NCBI GenBank assembly: GCA_044361315.1
Contig: JBIKJA010000007.1
Coordinates: 62,001-126,000, forward strand
Reading direction: 5' to 3'
Source: Crocinitomix sp044361315
Lineage (GTDB): Bacteria > Bacteroidota > Bacteroidia > Flavobacteriales_D > Crocinitomicaceae
DNA: 64,000 nucleotides
Position numbers and translations under genes: made by a program
Part shown: positions 47,659-56,059 of the stretch, piece by piece
Layout of the letters: each line of letters opens with the position of its first letter
Position numbering within the stretch: the first letter of the stretch is position 1
Notes under the pieces: generated by a model
The model's database searches: none
The model's input: only the letters and a program-made list of their open reading frames with translations
Told to the model about the DNA's origin: nothing

Positions 47659-48948
47659 TCAAATTAATACGTGAGTCTCTGCTATGGCATCCCGTAAACG
47701 AGGTTCAACATTGACTGTATCGGCAAAAAACTTCCATTTAGCACAACTGTTTTTAACCTCATCAATTAAGTCGTTTGCCCGTTTAATATTCATTAATTTC
47801 CCTACGGCCAACAAATCATCCCGAGTAATATTTTTTCTTTTCCCATTAATACTCAAGGCATGTTGGCTTACCCATTGGCTGTCTGGCCTGTAAGCATGAC
47901 AAACGTCATAAGCCGGCGACAAAATCCATTCCCCGTTTTGATTCATCATAAAGGAAAAATTTTTGGTGTGGTCATCACAATTCCTTGACAAGACATTAAA
48001 AACCATTCGGCGATACATCTCTTGCGCTTCGGGATACGAGAGATTTAACATACGCATTGTTTCAAAGAGCTCTTCGTAACTATAAAGAAGCACCTCATTA
48101 AAATCAAAATGGTTGATAGCACAAAAAGTTTGGATATGAATTTTTTCCTTGCCTCCTACCCGATCAAACCTTTTTGTCATAAAATGCGCCCTCCCATTTT
48201 CTTCCAGAATTCGAGATTCCATCATGTGAATCCTTGCATCCAACGCCATTAAATAGTAGGCCATTTCAACCCTACCATACCCATGCGAGGCGCCAAATTG
48301 TGTATCCGTTACTCCATCAAATTTAATCATCCAATGGTCAAACCCATTCACCGCATTCGTTTGACCACTTCTTACCTCGCCTGTTTTCTCGTTGTATGCA
48401 ATCAGCGCTTTTGCCCTCGCCCCACCCGCAGACGATCCGATTTTTAAAATATCCAACAAGGCTTTTTCTTCCTCGTGTGACAAATCCGTTTCAAAGTACT
48501 TTTTCCCCATCAAAATTTGTTCTGTAATTCGAACCAATTCATTCATTTCAATTTTTGTGGAACCGTTGGAGACTTTTGGTTCTTCTGGGGAAAATTCTAA
48601 AGCACCCATCCCTCTTTTACCAATAAAACAGAGCAATTCGACAGGATTTAAACTATTGGTAGAACGGCCATTTCGCAACAACCAGGTATTAATTAGGGCA
48701 TTTCCGTATTTATCGGGTAAAATATCTGCTAACAAACCGGGCAGCCCTTTAAATGTGGAGAGATTTCTATTTTCCTGAAATTCGTAGATCACATCTCCAC
48801 GATCCAATGGCATCAAAAGAGGAGACAAATCAAGGCCTGAGGCAAGAAACTCCGCATCGTATTGGAATGCACCAAGCCGTGTTTCACTGTTCCATGAAAC
48901 CGCACCCACACGTTGTCCCCACAAGGTTATAAAAGCACTTGTTACCAT
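47659..48948 (-). CDS. hipA: HipA-type serine/threonine kinase toxin
   Basis: A 429-residue toxin kinase; in E. coli HipA phosphorylates glutamyl-tRNA synthetase and causes growth arrest. It has the HipA N-terminal subdomain, the regulatory serine loop GSSAGGARAKALIAY (about residues 169-183), the ATP-binding lysine in HWMIKFDG, the catalytic Asp in NCDDHTKNFSF and the metal-binding Asp in SPAYDVCHA. Full length, no breaks. The ATG at 48946-48948 overlaps the hipB stop by one base (TAATG); a TTG 6 nt upstream is less likely. Confidence 0.93.
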   Translation of the reverse strand: MVTSAFITLWGQRVGAVSWNSETRLGAFQYDAEFLASGLDLSPLLMPLDRGDVIYEFQENRNLSTFKGLPGLLADILPDKYGNALINTWLLRNGRSTNSLNPVELLCFIGKRGMGALEFSPEEPKVSNGSTKIEMNELVRITEQILMGKKYFETDLSHEEEKALLDILKIGSSAGGARAKALIAYNEKTGEVRSGQTNAVNGFDHWMIKFDGVTDTQFGASHGYGRVEMAYYLMALDARIHMMESRILEENGRAHFMTKRFDRVGGKEKIHIQTFCAINHFDFNEVLLYSYEELFETMRMLNLSYPEAQEMYRRMVFNVLSRNCDDHTKNFSFMMNQNGEWILSPAYDVCHAYRPDSQWVSQHALSINGKRKNITRDDLLAVGKLMNIKRANDLIDEVKNSCAKWKFFADTVNVEPRLRDAIAETHVLI

Positions 48949-49307
48949 TACCAATCCGATTTTTTCTTGGGAGGAGCATCGTTATTGCCCTTTTTATTTT
49001 TGGCTCTTTTTCGGAGTTTCATCTCCATCTCGGCTAATTGAATAGGGCTAATTTGCGGACGATAATCAAAGGAATCAAAAATGTAGAGTTTGTTTAAAAT
49101 ACGTAGCACTTGAATAAGTGTTAACAACTGACAACGCCTACCTAATTCTAAATCAGATAAGGTTGTACGGTTGATACCGGCTTTTGTCGCCAATTGTTGT
49201 TGCGTAATATTTTGCTGAAGCCGATGTTGTTTTATGAAATTTCCTATCAATTTTATAATTGCATCGTCGCTTCTTTTTATTTTATATAAGCTGCTTTCTT
49301 CCGTCAT
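48948..49307 (-). CDS. hipB: HipB-type helix-turn-helix antitoxin
   Basis: A 119-residue DNA-binding antitoxin with a Cro/CI helix-turn-helix (about 30-85; NITQQQLATKAGINRTTLSDLELG). The C-terminal tail is highly basic (KLRKRAKNKKGNNDAPPKKK) and is a plausible degradable or DNA-contacting segment. I start it at the ATG at 49305-49307 (MTEESSLYK); the frame is open 26 codons further upstream, but that would cross the promoter. It should bind HipA and repress the operon via the palindrome at 49363. Confidence 0.9.
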   Translation of the reverse strand: MTEESSLYKIKRSDDAIIKLIGNFIKQHRLQQNITQQQLATKAGINRTTLSDLELGRRCQLLTLIQVLRILNKLYIFDSFDYRPQISPIQLAEMEMKLRKRAKNKKGNNDAPPKKKSDW

Positions 49308-49345
49308 TATGGTGTATTTATTGATATAATGATGTTTATTCCCAA

Positions 49346-49377
49346 CAAATTTACATCTTTTTTTTGGATTATCCAAA
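49346..49377 (-). promoter_or_regulatory. hipBA promoter with overlapping operator
   Basis: On the minus strand TAAATTTG (49346-49353) is a full -7 match, and TTTG about 20 nt upstream is a -33 box. That -33 box lies inside the perfect palindrome TTTGGATAATCCAAA (49363-49377; arms of 6 around a 3-base centre). A dimeric repressor bound there would block the promoter, as expected for autoregulated hipBA. Confidence 0.65.
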
Positions 49378-49554
49378 TGTAACAAAAAACCATCATTAAA
49401 TTCAAATTTCCATCTTAATGAGGTTATTAAGCATCACAATTTGGAATAATTAATGGCGTGTATTATCACCGAACATAATTTTACTATATACAGAACCATA
49501 AAAAAAACGAATGTAAATGCAGAAGTTCGGAAAGAATAGTGTATATTCGCAACC

Positions 49555-49878
49555 GTGTTGCATAAATTACATACTTATATTGCGCTGTTGTTTCTCGCAT
49601 TGGTCACTTATCCAATGGTCGAAAAAACATTGCATGACTTAAAACATGCCCACGAAAAAACGCATCACGATTCAGAAATTGAATTTACTGAAACAGAAAA
49701 CCACCATTGCGAGCTTTGTGACTTAGTTTTACCAACCGTATCAACACCTGATCAAGTCAATTTTAAATTTAAACGGCTATTAACAATAGAAAAACGGGAA
49801 GAACAACAAGTACAAACCATCAAAACATCCAGCCCCAATTATACCTTTTCTTTAAGAGGTCCCCCGATTTATTCGTGA
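49555..49878 (+). CDS. Small His/Cys-rich membrane-anchored protein
   Basis: A 107-residue protein starting with GTG. One N-terminal hydrophobic segment (about 6-22, YIALLFLALVTYPMV) is followed by a His-rich stretch (LHDLKHAHEKTHHDSE) and a CxxC pair with flanking histidines (HHCELCDLVLP). Small proteins of this layout often precede TonB receptors for metals in Bacteroidetes. Here the next gene is such a receptor, 229 nt downstream. Metal binding, perhaps zinc or copper, is inferred from composition; not assigned to a named family. Confidence 0.7.
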   Translation: MLHKLHTYIALLFLALVTYPMVEKTLHDLKHAHEKTHHDSEIEFTETENHHCELCDLVLPTVSTPDQVNFKFKRLLTIEKREEQQVQTIKTSSPNYTFSLRGPPIYS

Positions 49879-50107
49879 ATTAGCAAAATTTCATTCTAAA
49901 AAATAATTCATCGGTCAATCCAAAGATGAGTATATTTCGCTAATTCAATCATCAGACATTCGCACGAATGATCTATCACATGCATTCTAAAAATTACGTC
50001 ATAGAACGCAACAAACAAAATATCTCAAAGCTTCCAAGAGATGTTAAGCGAGCTATAAATTGGAAAACAAAAATTAAAAGGTTTCCACCTTAACTTACAA
50101 AAAACAA

Positions 50108-52462
50108 ATGATTAAATTAATTCAATTATTTATCCTCCTGATGCCATTTATCACAGTGGCACAAGTAGATAGCTTGTTACAGAAATGTACAAGTTCATTA
50201 TCAGGAAAAATATTGGACGACCATGATCGATCAGGCTTAGCAATTGCGACCATCACCATTTTAGAAATTCAAAAAAAAACCATCTCCAACGAAGAAGGAA
50301 ACTACCTAATTACAAACTTATGTGACGGAATATATACCATAAAAGTCACCCACCAAGGTTGTGATACAATCCTACAAAAAGTCACTGTTTTGGGTAATAC
50401 AGTACAAAATTTTTATCCTGAACACCACGCCGAATTGTTGCGGCAAGTAAGCGTAATAGCCGAACGACCGCTTGATCAGACCACCCAAACAAAAAATGAA
50501 GTTTCCATCGAAAAACTAAATCAAAGCAGGGGCATGTCACTTGGTGATGCTTTAAAATCAGTTCCAGGAGTAACCACTTTAAATACAGGAAGTTCTATTT
50601 CAAAACCAATCATTCATGGCTTACACAGCAACCGTATTTTAATTTTAAACAACGGAATCCGTCAAGAAGGACAACAATGGGGGATTGAACATTCACCTGA
50701 AATTGATCCGTTTATCGCCGGAAAATTAATCGTAATCAAAGGTGCAAATAGTGTACGATACGGATCAGATGCAATTGCAGGGGTGATATTAGTCGATTCA
50801 AAACCATTAAGAGATTCCGTTGGAATCAATGGAGAAATTAACGCCATCGGAACCACCAATGGCAGAGGTGGAACAGTTTCGGCTTATTTAGATGGGAATT
50901 TTAAAAAATTGAGCCCACTATCATGGCGAATTCAGGGCACTCTAAAACAAAACGGAACACTTTCAGCTCCTAATTATTACATGATTAATACTGGGTTAAA
51001 AGAAACCAATTTTTCATACACCCTCCAATGGAAAAAACCAAGCTACGGGGCCGAACTATTTTACAGTCAATTTAATACCAAACTTGGAATTTTTGGAGCG
51101 TCGCACATCGGAAATTTAACCGATTTACAACGCGCTTTTGACAGTCCTGTTCCTCTAGAAACTGGGGGATTTACCTATGTCATTAATCGCCCCAATCAAA
51201 ATGTCGAACACGAATTATTAAAAGCCCGCTTTTATTTCCGTACGCGCGATGTTGGTAAATTATCCATTATTTACGCAAGGCAATATAATCTCCGATACGA
51301 ATACGACAAAAATTCGCCTTTAAATGATTCATTGGCGGCACTCAATCAACCCGACCTACAATTTGAAATCACCTCACACACAGCAGATATAATTTGGGAA
51401 CATCATACAGTGAAACATTTCACTGGCAGCATAGGCATCAGCGGAATCACCCAAGGAAACACCTACAGTGGACGGGCATTAATCCCTAATTTTAGAAATT
51501 ACAGCGGCGGCGTTTTCTTAATCGAACGTTGGAAGAAAAAAAGACTAGAAATTGAAGGAGGCGTTCGTTATGATTACAAATGGCTACGAATTTACAAATA
51601 CGAATATGTGGGGAATTCCAATTACGAACTAATTTCACCTATCCACCAATTTGAAAACGTTTCTGGGAATTTTGGTGCAATCTTCAAAAAAGATTCTACT
51701 TTAAATTTCTCCATCAATTTTGGTTCGGCTTGGCGTGCACCTTCGGTGAGCGAATTATACAGCGATGGTTTGCATCATGGTGCGGCGGCAATGGAATTTG
51801 GCAATCGAAATTTACAAACCGAAGTAGCCTATACTGGGATCTTTACCATCCGCTATTCGCCTTCTAAAAAACTATTTGTTGAAGTTTCGCCTTATTATAA
51901 TTACATCACCAACTTTATCTACCGCCAACCCACCGAAGCACCGATTCTTACCATTCGTGGTGCTTTTCCAGGATTTAATTACGACCAAGCAAATGCGGTG
52001 TTAAAAGGGTGTGATGTATATGCAAATTATCACCTATTTAAATCTGTTGAGGTAACAGCAAAAGCTTCTATATTAAGGGCATGGAATAAATCCCAAAACA
52101 ATTGGTTAATTATGATGCCAGCCGATCGGATTGAAACAGAAATAACGTATCGTTTCAAAAATCGAAAAAAAATCAGTAATTCATACATTTCTGCTAGTGC
52201 TCTTTATGTCAATAAACAATGGCGAATCGAACAAAATATAGATTTTGCGCCACCTCCACCAGCTTATTTCCTCCTCAATATGCACGCTTCTTGTGCCATT
52301 CAGGTAGCCAATCAAAAAATAGAAATTGGGGTGAGTGTAACCAACTTACTTAACCAATCTTACCGCGATTACATGGATCGCTTTCGGTATTTTACCGATG
52401 CCATGGGCAGAAATATCTCTTTCCGAATAAAAGTGCCTTTTAATACAAGTTTCAAAAATTAA
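50108..52462 (+). CDS. TonB-dependent receptor, putative metal uptake
   Basis: A 784-residue outer-membrane receptor. Signal peptide MIKLIQLFILLMPFITVAQ, then a carboxypeptidase-like domain (about 35-105; LSGKILDDHDRSGLAIATI), a plug (about 115-235; VPGVTTLNTGSSISKPIIHG) and a barrel ending in an aromatic-rich strand. The RILILNNGIRQEGQQWGIEH plug segment is close to that of receptors usually annotated for zinc or other metals. Neighbours (a His/Cys-rich small protein before, a lipoprotein 17 nt after) support a metal role. The exact substrate is not shown by the sequence. Confidence 0.88.
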   Translation: MIKLIQLFILLMPFITVAQVDSLLQKCTSSLSGKILDDHDRSGLAIATITILEIQKKTISNEEGNYLITNLCDGIYTIKVTHQGCDTILQKVTVLGNTVQNFYPEHHAELLRQVSVIAERPLDQTTQTKNEVSIEKLNQSRGMSLGDALKSVPGVTTLNTGSSISKPIIHGLHSNRILILNNGIRQEGQQWGIEHSPEIDPFIAGKLIVIKGANSVRYGSDAIAGVILVDSKPLRDSVGINGEINAIGTTNGRGGTVSAYLDGNFKKLSPLSWRIQGTLKQNGTLSAPNYYMINTGLKETNFSYTLQWKKPSYGAELFYSQFNTKLGIFGASHIGNLTDLQRAFDSPVPLETGGFTYVINRPNQNVEHELLKARFYFRTRDVGKLSIIYARQYNLRYEYDKNSPLNDSLAALNQPDLQFEITSHTADIIWEHHTVKHFTGSIGISGITQGNTYSGRALIPNFRNYSGGVFLIERWKKKRLEIEGGVRYDYKWLRIYKYEYVGNSNYELISPIHQFENVSGNFGAIFKKDSTLNFSINFGSAWRAPSVSELYSDGLHHGAAAMEFGNRNLQTEVAYTGIFTIRYSPSKKLFVEVSPYYNYITNFIYRQPTEAPILTIRGAFPGFNYDQANAVLKGCDVYANYHLFKSVEVTAKASILRAWNKSQNNWLIMMPADRIETEITYRFKNRKKISNSYISASALYVNKQWRIEQNIDFAPPPPAYFLLNMHASCAIQVANQKIEIGVSVTNLLNQSYRDYMDRFRYFTDAMGRNISFRIKVPFNTSFKN

Positions 52463-52479
52463 ATTTTAAAATCTAACAA

Positions 52480-53046
52480 ATGAAAACAAAAATGAAAAAA
52501 ACAATGTTCGCAGGTTTAACACTTGCTGTAGCTTTAATTGGCTGTAAAAAAGATGATGATCTCGTTCCTTTGCCAGACCCAATTGTAAATGAACAAGAGT
52601 TAATTACTACCATGAAATTAACTTTAATTGACTCGTCAGATGCCGCAAATATAAAAACAGCCACTTTCCGTGATCCTGACGGAGATGGAGGGGTGAGTTA
52701 TGATATTTTTGACACCATTCGTTTAGAACCAGCTAAAACGTGGTATGTCAGTATTCTTCTCCTCAACGAAACGGCCTCACCAATCGACACCATTTCAAAT
52801 GAAGTGTTGGAAGAAGCAAACGACCACCTATTTTGTTTCTCACCTGGGGGGACTAGTGCTACCGTTTTAATTACTGATTTAGACGGTAATAGCTTCCCTG
52901 TAGGTTTACAATCTAAATGGAAAACGACAAGTAGCGGTTTAGGAACGATGCAAATCGAATTGAAACACCAACCTGGTATAAAAAACGGAACATGCGGTGT
53001 GGGTGAAACTGACATCGACATTCTTTTTCCAGTAAAAATTCAATAA
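52480..53046 (+). CDS. Lipoprotein associated with the TonB receptor
   Basis: A 188-residue lipoprotein. Signal MKKTMFAGLTLAVALIGCKK (first Met at residue 1 or 5) with the lipobox cysteine; the mature part begins with an acidic stretch, then NEQELITTMKLTLIDSS and ATFRDPDGDGG, ending in a beta-rich C-terminus. Proteins with this ELITT...LT...FRDxDGDGG pattern regularly follow TonB receptors of the preceding type in Flavobacteria. Function undefined; surface or periplasmic ligand binding is a guess. Cotranscribed (17 nt gap). Confidence 0.75.
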   Translation: MKTKMKKTMFAGLTLAVALIGCKKDDDLVPLPDPIVNEQELITTMKLTLIDSSDAANIKTATFRDPDGDGGVSYDIFDTIRLEPAKTWYVSILLLNETASPIDTISNEVLEEANDHLFCFSPGGTSATVLITDLDGNSFPVGLQSKWKTTSSGLGTMQIELKHQPGIKNGTCGVGETDIDILFPVKIQ

Positions 53047-53067
53047 CCTTTTTAACTATTATTCAAC

Positions 53068-53520
53068 ATGAAACTAATTATAACAAGCCTCAGCTTAGTG
53101 CTTTTAGTTGGCACTTTAAACTCATGCAACAAAACTAAAACCAACGCCAACCGAATTGAAGATGGCGAATGGGACGTTACCGAATTGTCCGTGGATGGGG
53201 TCAACGAAGAAGAATTGCCGCATCTCTATTTTTCGGATTGCGATGCCTACTCAAGTCCTTGCACAGGCGAATGGGAAAATCACGAAGGTGGTAAAGGTTA
53301 TTTCGCTTGGCAATTTAATAACAAAGGCGAAACCTTTGCTATCTCTAACCAATCAGAAGTTACTGGTGAACATGCCGCCGATGAAGCCATTCTACAATGT
53401 CAAAATTTTAGTGGGAATTACACTGTCGTACTAAACGACAAAAAAATGATGGAACTTAAAACCGCCACTGCCTTGGGATTTGAGGGAAAAACGGTGATTT
53501 TGAAAATGGAGAAGAAATAA
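53068..53520 (+). CDS. Lipocalin-like lipoprotein
   Basis: A 150-residue lipoprotein with signal MKLIITSLSLVLLVGTLNSC and mature part beginning NKTKTNANRIEDGEWDVTEL. The GEWDVTELSVDG start and beta-strand-rich body ending MMELKTATALGFEGKT resemble the lipocalin-like lipoproteins common in Bacteroidetes. Three cysteines in the middle (DCDAYSSPC, LQC) could pair. It lies 21 nt after the previous lipoprotein and is the last gene before a terminator. Confidence 0.7.
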   Translation: MKLIITSLSLVLLVGTLNSCNKTKTNANRIEDGEWDVTELSVDGVNEEELPHLYFSDCDAYSSPCTGEWENHEGGKGYFAWQFNNKGETFAISNQSEVTGEHAADEAILQCQNFSGNYTVVLNDKKMMELKTATALGFEGKTVILKMEKK

Positions 53521-53554
53521 TTTCTCAGATCTAATTCAAATAAAATTAATTTGC

Positions 53555-53597
53555 TAAACCTGCCTTGAATGCTCAAAACATTTAAGGTGGGTTTTTA
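53555..53597 (+). terminator. Terminator of the putative metal-uptake operon
   Basis: AAACCTGCCTTGAATG and CATTTAAGGTGGGTTT pair over 16 positions (three of them wobble pairs) around a short loop, followed by TTT, about 35 nt after the last stop codon. Confidence 0.75.
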
Positions 53598-53729
53598 GTT
53601 ACCGCCAACTCTCCTATAAAGTCCAACGCCTAAGAGAAGAAAATCATGCGCTTTTGGAACGAATTAGAAAAGTCGTTTTTCCTTGTTATGAGGGGATAGA
53701 ATATTTTGAAATTATAGCACTATGATCCT

Positions 53730-53879
53730 TCAATCCCCCTTCCCTGCATTCACCTGATCATAAATTTCCTTGAGCCTTATTTTGCGTGCGGCTTTTTCAT
53801 CCATTGTTTTTTGCTTTTTCTTTGCGATGAGTGCGCTGTGGAGTTTTTTATTTGCCCCGTCTTTGATTTTTTTTGCCAT
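53730..53879 (-). CDS. Small basic protein, 49 residues
   Basis: An ATG at 53877-53879 opens 49 codons (MAKKIKDGANKKLHSALIAK at the start, then a KKKQK stretch and DEKAARKIRLKEIYDQVNAG) to a TGA. It is lysine-rich, helical and soluble; the composition suggests nucleic-acid or ribosome contact but I know no family. Support is a full TAAATTTG -7 box ending 4 nt before the ATG and the even, coding-like composition. It is alone between a terminator and the ABC triad. Confidence 0.55.
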   Translation of the reverse strand: MAKKIKDGANKKLHSALIAKKKQKTMDEKAARKIRLKEIYDQVNAGKGD

Positions 53880-53883
53880 GTTG

Positions 53884-53891
53884 CAAATTTA
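53884..53891 (-). promoter_or_regulatory. Candidate -7 box of the 49-residue gene
   Basis: TAAATTTG on the minus strand, a full consensus match, ends 4 nt before the ATG at 53879, the same geometry as at rbfA. It would give a leaderless mRNA. The -33 element is not obvious. Confidence 0.45.
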
Positions 53892-54117
53892 GCCCGATTT
53901 GGTGTTGGTTGTTGAAGATGTAATTAATTCTTTTTTGGCTTAGGACGGAGGGCATTGTTGGAATTCTTTTTGGAAGCGTCAGCGGATCAAAAAAATGACT
54001 GCCCGCAGGACGACCTTTTGGCGGAAATGGAGCGAAGTGGAATTGATGACAAAAGGGAAGCCCCAAACTTAAGAAATTATTGAATGACTCTTCATGAATA
54101 TTTTAATTCACGCGTTT
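53892..54117. other. Intergenic region with imperfect hairpin
   Basis: CCTTTTG (54024-54030) and CAAAAGG (54051-54057) pair around a GCGGAAATGGAGCGAAGTGG-containing loop; the surrounding stretch (53940-54060) is GC-richer than its neighbours and looks like an intergenic repeat element rather than coding DNA. It lies downstream of the ABC triad. Confidence 0.35.
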
Positions 54118-54798
54118 TTATTGGCGGATGATTTTACCGTCTAATAATTCGATGATACGATCGGTGCGTTGGGCAAATTCGTTGTCGTGGGTGACAACGA
54201 GTAAGGATTGGTTAAATTCGGTAGCGAGTTCTTTAAAGATATCGAACACAATGTTGCTGTTTTTTTGGTCCAAATTTCCTGTTGGCTCATCGGCCATGAT
54301 GATGATTGGCTCGTTAATTAAGGAGCGGGCGATTGCTACACGCTGTTTTTGCCCGCCCGACAACTGATTGGGCATTTTTAAGCCTTCGTCTTCGATGCCC
54401 AAAATTTTTAGCTTTTGGTAGGCGCGCTCTTCCATTTCTTTTTCGCTGTGTTTACCTAATTTTAGGCCTGGCAACATGACGTTTTTTAAGACATTAAATT
54501 CGGACAAGAGGTAATGAAATTGAAAAACAAAGCCAATTTTTTCGTTTCGAACTTTGGCTAAATGTGCCTCATTTTTGTCGGAAAGTAAAACGCCGTCGAT
54601 ATAAAGTTGTCCTTCGTAATCGGTGTCCATGGTGGAAAGGATGTACAAAAGGGTTGATTTGCCACAACCACTTTTACCGATTACCGAAACAAATTCACCT
54701 TTTTTGATTGAAAACGTGATGTCCGTTAACACTTGAATGGTTTTAGGATCGTGGAAAAATTTGGAGATTCCGTTGGCTTCTAATACAATATCGCTCAT
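54118..54798 (-). CDS. LolD/MacB-type ABC transporter ATPase
   Basis: A 226-residue ABC ATPase with Walker A IGKSGCGKST (about 36-45), Q-loop FQFHYLLSEF, signature LSGGQKQR and Walker B IIMADEPTGNLD. The FQFHxLLxEF sequence and size are typical of the LolD/MacB group that drives FtsX-like permeases. It is the third gene of the triad, starting 1 nt after the permease gene ends. It should energise the permease at 54800. Confidence 0.92.
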   Translation of the reverse strand: MSDIVLEANGISKFFHDPKTIQVLTDITFSIKKGEFVSVIGKSGCGKSTLLYILSTMDTDYEGQLYIDGVLLSDKNEAHLAKVRNEKIGFVFQFHYLLSEFNVLKNVMLPGLKLGKHSEKEMEERAYQKLKILGIEDEGLKMPNQLSGGQKQRVAIARSLINEPIIIMADEPTGNLDQKNSNIVFDIFKELATEFNQSLLVVTHDNEFAQRTDRIIELLDGKIIRQ

Positions 54799-54799
54799 G

Positions 54800-56059
54800 T
54801 TATTTTCCTCTTATTATTTCTACTGGATCCACTTTACTCGCCTTTTTTGCTGGAAAATAACCGGCAAAATAGGTGGTTACGATTGAAAAGATACTTGCAA
54901 TGATATAAAAACGTGCATCGTAATTAATTGGATAGGTTTTTATGGTGGGCAGAGCTTCGGTGTCAAACGGCAATATATCTATTAATTGGCAGAGACCAAA
55001 ACCAAAAATTAACCCAAGCGCACCGCCAAAAACACCAATGATTAAAGCAATATAAATAAACACCCGACTGACATCTTTTCCGGAAAACCCTGTTGCTTTA
55101 AGGATGGCGATAGAGTCCATTTTTTCGTAAATTAACATGTTTAAAATGTTGTAAATTCCAAATCCAGCAACGATGAGCAGGGTGATGCCTACGGCATACG
55201 AAATAAGGCTACGGATGGAACTTCCGGTTTCGAATTGTGCATTGGCGGCTTGGATGTCGATGGCTTGGGTACCAAAAACATTCGCATATTCTGTTGCGCG
55301 CGCTGGAGCAGTTTCCATGTTGTATAATTTTATTAAAATATCAGTCATGTATGTGCTTGGTTCGCCTAGAATTTTTTGTGTGGTGGCGATGGAAGCATAG
55401 CTTTGGCTTTTGTCAATATCCGCAATGCCTGATTGGAACAGCCCAACGACTTTTAATTGCACAATTTCTCCTTTTGTGGTGGTGATTTGCACATTGTCTC
55501 CTAGTTCAACTAACATTTTTTTCGCCACCCCAACTCCTAAGATTACACTATTAGAGGTGTTTTGCAAATCCATTGAATTTCCGCCAACCATATAATCCTC
55601 AAAGCTAAACAGTTCCCTTTCTGCCAGCACATCAATTCCGTTGATTAAACCACTCAAATTGGTAGAACCTAAATTATAATAAACCTGTGCCGCAATTCGA
55701 GGCGTTTGGCCTTTTACCCGTGGATCGGCTGCCAAGGCGTTTAGGATTGCGCCACTATTACGAATAGCGGTTTGTTCGTTTTTTGGTTTGATGGATTGAA
55801 CGAAATTATACGTGTTTTTCCGTTTTTTTTCCAAATCGATTGGTTGATTGATCGATGGCAAAACCTCGTTGTATAAGCGCACATGGGCGGTTCGATTAAG
55901 CATTAATCCATCCAATAAATCGTTTAGACCGTTCATGAAACCCAAAAGGGTGATAAACATGGTGATGCTAAAGGTAACGCCAATGGCGGCAATTAGGGTC
56001 TGTTTCCAGCGCGCGAATAATAAGCCTTTGGCAATTTCTAAGATTAAGGACTTTTTCAT
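54800..56059 (-). CDS. FtsX-like ABC permease
   Basis: A 419-residue inner-membrane permease: one N-terminal membrane helix (about 20-42), a large periplasmic domain (about 45-290) and three C-terminal helices with the FtsX signature around ILKATGFSGKDVSRVFI. This is the MacB/LolC layout. It overlaps the adaptor gene by 4 nt (ATGA) and is followed by its ATPase. The system probably exports a substrate from the periplasm or inner membrane; the substrate is not known. Confidence 0.9.
   Translation of the reverse strand: MKKSLILEIAKGLLFARWKQTLIAAIGVTFSITMFITLLGFMNGLNDLLDGLMLNRTAHVRLYNEVLPSINQPIDLEKKRKNTYNFVQSIKPKNEQTAIRNSGAILNALAADPRVKGQTPRIAAQVYYNLGSTNLSGLINGIDVLAERELFSFEDYMVGGNSMDLQNTSNSVILGVGVAKKMLVELGDNVQITTTKGEIVQLKVVGLFQSGIADIDKSQSYASIATTQKILGEPSTYMTDILIKLYNMETAPARATEYANVFGTQAIDIQAANAQFETGSSIRSLISYAVGITLLIVAGFGIYNILNMLIYEKMDSIAILKATGFSGKDVSRVFIYIALIIGVFGGALGLIFGFGLCQLIDILPFDTEALPTIKTYPINYDARFYIIASIFSIVTTYFAGYFPAKKASKVDPVEIIRGK

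Noticed and set aside
49308..49385. Longer hipB start
   Set aside because: The extension passes through the -7/-33 promoter and the palindrome.
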